41,844 nucleotides of DNA, taken from NCBI GenBank assembly GCA_017381365.1, contig JAFOCI010000088.1:1-41844 (forward strand). Direction: 5' to 3'. This document shows positions 39,886 through 41,844 of the stretch, piece after piece (within the stretch, counting starts at the first letter, position 1; every line of letters begins with the position of its first letter). The stretch is from Treponema sp. GTDB lineage: Bacteria > Spirochaetota > Spirochaetia > Treponematales > Treponemataceae. The translations under genes were made by a program, and so were the position numbers. The notes beneath the pieces were generated by a model. That model was given only the letters and a program-made list of their open reading frames with translations. It was not told the origin of the DNA and did no database searches.

Positions 39886-41601
39886 ATGGCTTACAAACCT
39901 GAGTTACTTAACACTGTTAAGGGTTACAACGGTAAGCAGTTTGTTACTGATCTTATCGCTGGTATTATTGTTGGTATTGTTGCATTGCCACTTTCTATCG
40001 CATTTGCAATTGCCAGTGGATGTAGTCCAGAAACAGGACTTTACACTGCTATTATTGCCGGTTTCTGTATTGCGGCTTTTGGTGGTACACGCTGTCAGAT
40101 TGGTGGTCCTACAGGTGCGTTTACAGTAATCATTTATGCAATCGTGAATAATCCGCAGCTTGGTTTTAGCGGACTTGCAACAGCTGCTGTTCTTGCAGGA
40201 ATCATGCTTATTTTGCTTGGTGTGTTTAAGCTTGGCGGTCTTGTAAAATTTATTCCTTACACAATCGTTGTTGGTTTTACTGCCGGTATTGCAGTTACAA
40301 TTGCAACTGGTCAGATTGGTGACTTTTTTGGGATGCATCCTCAGTTTCCGATGATGGTTATGGGCGAGGAATTTTCTAAAATGCCTGGAACTTTTGCCGG
40401 AAAAATCAGCGTTTATGCTCAGTCGCTTAAAACAATTGATGTTTATTCAACAGTTATGGCAATTGTTTGTCTTGTAATCATTTTTATGTGGCCAAAAGTT
40501 ACAAAAAAGATTCCTGGCTCTCTTGTAGTGATTGTTCTTGCTACAATCGTTAGCATTATCCTTGCAAATGTGGCTGGTCTTAAGTGCGATACAATCGGTC
40601 AGTTTGTTGATGGCAGAAAACATTATTCTATCCCTACAACTTTGCCTTCTCCAAAGCTTCCTGATTTTTCATTGGCAACTCTTAAAACTGTTTTACCAAC
40701 TGCTGTTTCAATTGCGGTTCTTGCTGCCATTGAATCTTTGCTTTCTGCCGTAGTTGCAGACGGTATGATTGGTACAAAACACGACTCTAACAATGAATTG
40801 ATTGGTCAGGGTATTGCAAATATCCTTAGTCCGTTGTTCGGCGGTCTTCCTGCAACTGGTGCTATTGCCCGTACAGCTACAAATATCAATAACGGTGGCC
40901 GCACTCCTGTTGCTGGTATGGTTCATGCAGTTGTTCTTTTGCTTATAATGATTTTCTTTGGAAAATATGTTGAATATGTTCCAATGCCCGCTCTTGCTGC
41001 TGTTCTTATGAGCGTTTCATGGAATATGGCTGGAATTCCTTCTATCCGTAAGCTTCTTAAAGGTCAGAAATCAGATATTTCAGTTCTTCTTGCAACTTTC
41101 CTTGTAACTGTATTTGTTGATTTGACTTATGCAATTGGAATCGGTCTTATTCTTGCTGCATTCTTCTTTATCAAGAAGATGATTGATGTTTCTGAAGTTC
41201 AGGAAAGCAGAAAACAGATTATTGGTGGTATCACTGGTGACGGTACACAGGAAATGCTTGATGTTCCTGCTGGAGTTCTTGTTTATGAAATTGAAGGTCC
41301 ATTGTTCTTTGGTACAGTACGCAAGTTTGAAATGGCTGTAGAACGTGCTGGTGCAGAATTCAAGGTTCTTGTTATCCGCATGAGAAATACTATTTACCTT
41401 GATGCTGGTGGATTGAATGCCCTTGAACAGTGTAAGGCTGCTTGTGACAGAAAAGGCGTAAAAATCGTTCTTTCTGGTATTCATACTCAGCCATATATGC
41501 TTTGTGAAAAAACTGGAATGGCTGATAAAATTGGCCGCGAAAATATTTTTGACAACATTGACGGCGCAATGGCTCGTTCCCGTGAAATTGTAGGTGCGTA
41601 A
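39886..41601 (+). CDS. SulP family anion transporter with STAS domain
   Basis: A 571-residue SLC26/SulP protein. About 12-14 membrane segments fill residues 20-430: DLIAGIIVGIVALPLSIAFAIASGCSPETGLYTAIIAGF, CQIGGPTGAFTVIIY and VGFTAGIAVTIATGQIGDFFG are family signatures. The C-terminal STAS domain (about 455-565) has VLVYEIEGPLFFGTVRKFEMA and RMRNTIYLDAGGLNALEQC. Substrate may be sulfate or bicarbonate; no carbonic anhydrase is near. I chose ATG 39886 (MAYKPELLNTVKGY) because AGAGG precedes it and the family starts there; the longer frame from 39733 runs through the GC island. Confidence 0.93.
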   Translation: MAYKPELLNTVKGYNGKQFVTDLIAGIIVGIVALPLSIAFAIASGCSPETGLYTAIIAGFCIAAFGGTRCQIGGPTGAFTVIIYAIVNNPQLGFSGLATAAVLAGIMLILLGVFKLGGLVKFIPYTIVVGFTAGIAVTIATGQIGDFFGMHPQFPMMVMGEEFSKMPGTFAGKISVYAQSLKTIDVYSTVMAIVCLVIIFMWPKVTKKIPGSLVVIVLATIVSIILANVAGLKCDTIGQFVDGRKHYSIPTTLPSPKLPDFSLATLKTVLPTAVSIAVLAAIESLLSAVVADGMIGTKHDSNNELIGQGIANILSPLFGGLPATGAIARTATNINNGGRTPVAGMVHAVVLLLIMIFFGKYVEYVPMPALAAVLMSVSWNMAGIPSIRKLLKGQKSDISVLLATFLVTVFVDLTYAIGIGLILAAFFFIKKMIDVSEVQESRKQIIGGITGDGTQEMLDVPAGVLVYEIEGPLFFGTVRKFEMAVERAGAEFKVLVIRMRNTIYLDAGGLNALEQCKAACDRKGVKIVLSGIHTQPYMLCEKTGMADKIGRENIFDNIDGAMARSREIVGA

Positions 41602-41602
41602 A

Positions 41603-41665
41603 ACTGATTTTATTATAATTTTATTTGCATTATGAAAATATTAACAGTCAGAAAGAGTCTGTAAA
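41603..41665. repeat. Half copy of the composite repeat arm
   Basis: CTGATTTTATTATAATTTTATTTGCATTATGAAAATATTAACAGTCAGAAAGAGTCTG-like sequence, split here for length, matches the arm at 15185-15290 and the complement of 11300-11380. It leads straight into a nested palindrome, as in 11047-11382. Confidence 0.6.
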
Positions 41666-41666
41666 A

Positions 41667-41830
41667 GAGGTTGGCCAATAAGTTTGCATTACGATGGTTG
41701 AGTTTATCGAAACCACCACATTTAGTGTAGCAGTCATTTCGACGAGTGGTTCCTGAGCCCTTCGACAGGCTCAGGAACCACCTGTCGAAGGACTCAATGA
41801 GCGCTACACTCATTACTTTTGGGACAGCCC
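41667..41830. repeat. Dispersed nested palindrome, copy F (long form)
   Basis: Left end GAGGTTGGCCAATAAGTTTG, hairpin GATGGTTGAG/TCGAAACCACC, then GTGTAGCAGTCATTTCGAC, central GGTTCCTGAGCC palindrome with TTCGACAGG, then GCGCTACACTCATT and right end GGGACAGCCC. It is the closest relative of copy A. Only 14 bp of the window remain. Confidence 0.82.
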
Positions 41831-41844
41831 TGTTTTTGAGGAGA

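Overview
The window looks like chromosome from a host-associated Treponema or close relative (Spirochaetota). The clearest marker is a FlaB-type flagellin gene read from a sigma-28 promoter. Coding DNA is AT-rich and many intergenic spaces hold GC-rich hairpin islands and dispersed palindromes. No rRNA, CRISPR array or prophage was seen. Mobile DNA is limited to an IS3-type remnant and several non-coding repeat families.

Layout. 1-2.1 kb: small exported glycogen-binding protein, zinc-ribbon protein, RlpA-like protein. 2.1-9.2 kb: a group II PLP decarboxylase (minus), an SPFH protein and a large TPR/GGDEF diguanylate cyclase (plus), then a diaminobutyrate-type aminotransferase (minus); the two PLP enzymes together would make 1,3-diaminopropane. 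9.2-11.1 kb: SRP (4.5S) RNA gene, then a TPP riboswitch controlling thiM and a thiamine-binding protein. 11.1-15.1 kb: composite repeat, alkD/DUF4491 pair, a Ser-Ser-Arg tRNA cluster, PurO-like IMP cyclohydrolase, a 75-bp tandem repeat, an MBL-fold hydrolase. 15.3-18.4 kb: TauE/SafE transporter, IS3 remnant, flaB, AraC regulator. 18.5-28.3 kb: alpha-glucan metabolism (GH13 enzyme fused to a kinase-like domain, glgX, glgP) interleaved with nfo, rubrerythrin and era. 28.4-32 kb: polar amino-acid ABC permease and ATPase, a broken sodium-dependent transporter, and an AGCS symporter under a glycine riboswitch. 32.1-41.8 kb: B12-type radical SAM protein, tRNA-Thr, exported unknown protein, acyl-CoA synthetase, GH3 glycosidase, DTW-domain tRNA modification enzyme, SulP transporter.

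Main points for a second look: (1) a GH13-kinase fusion with a strong internal ribosome binding site and ATG exactly at the domain junction; (2) a class of genes whose -10 box lies exactly 6 nt before the ATG, often as an extended -10, implying leaderless mRNAs; (3) GC-rich islands built from hairpins with GTAG feet and C-GNA-G tips, whose stems change but whose architecture is kept; (4) a nested mobile-looking repeat found twice with only eight differences in 118 bp; (5) a split dat/ddc pathway; (6) a riboswitch abutting a repeat end; (7) an odd tRNA-Thr. All calls are from reading the sequence; no database search was run.
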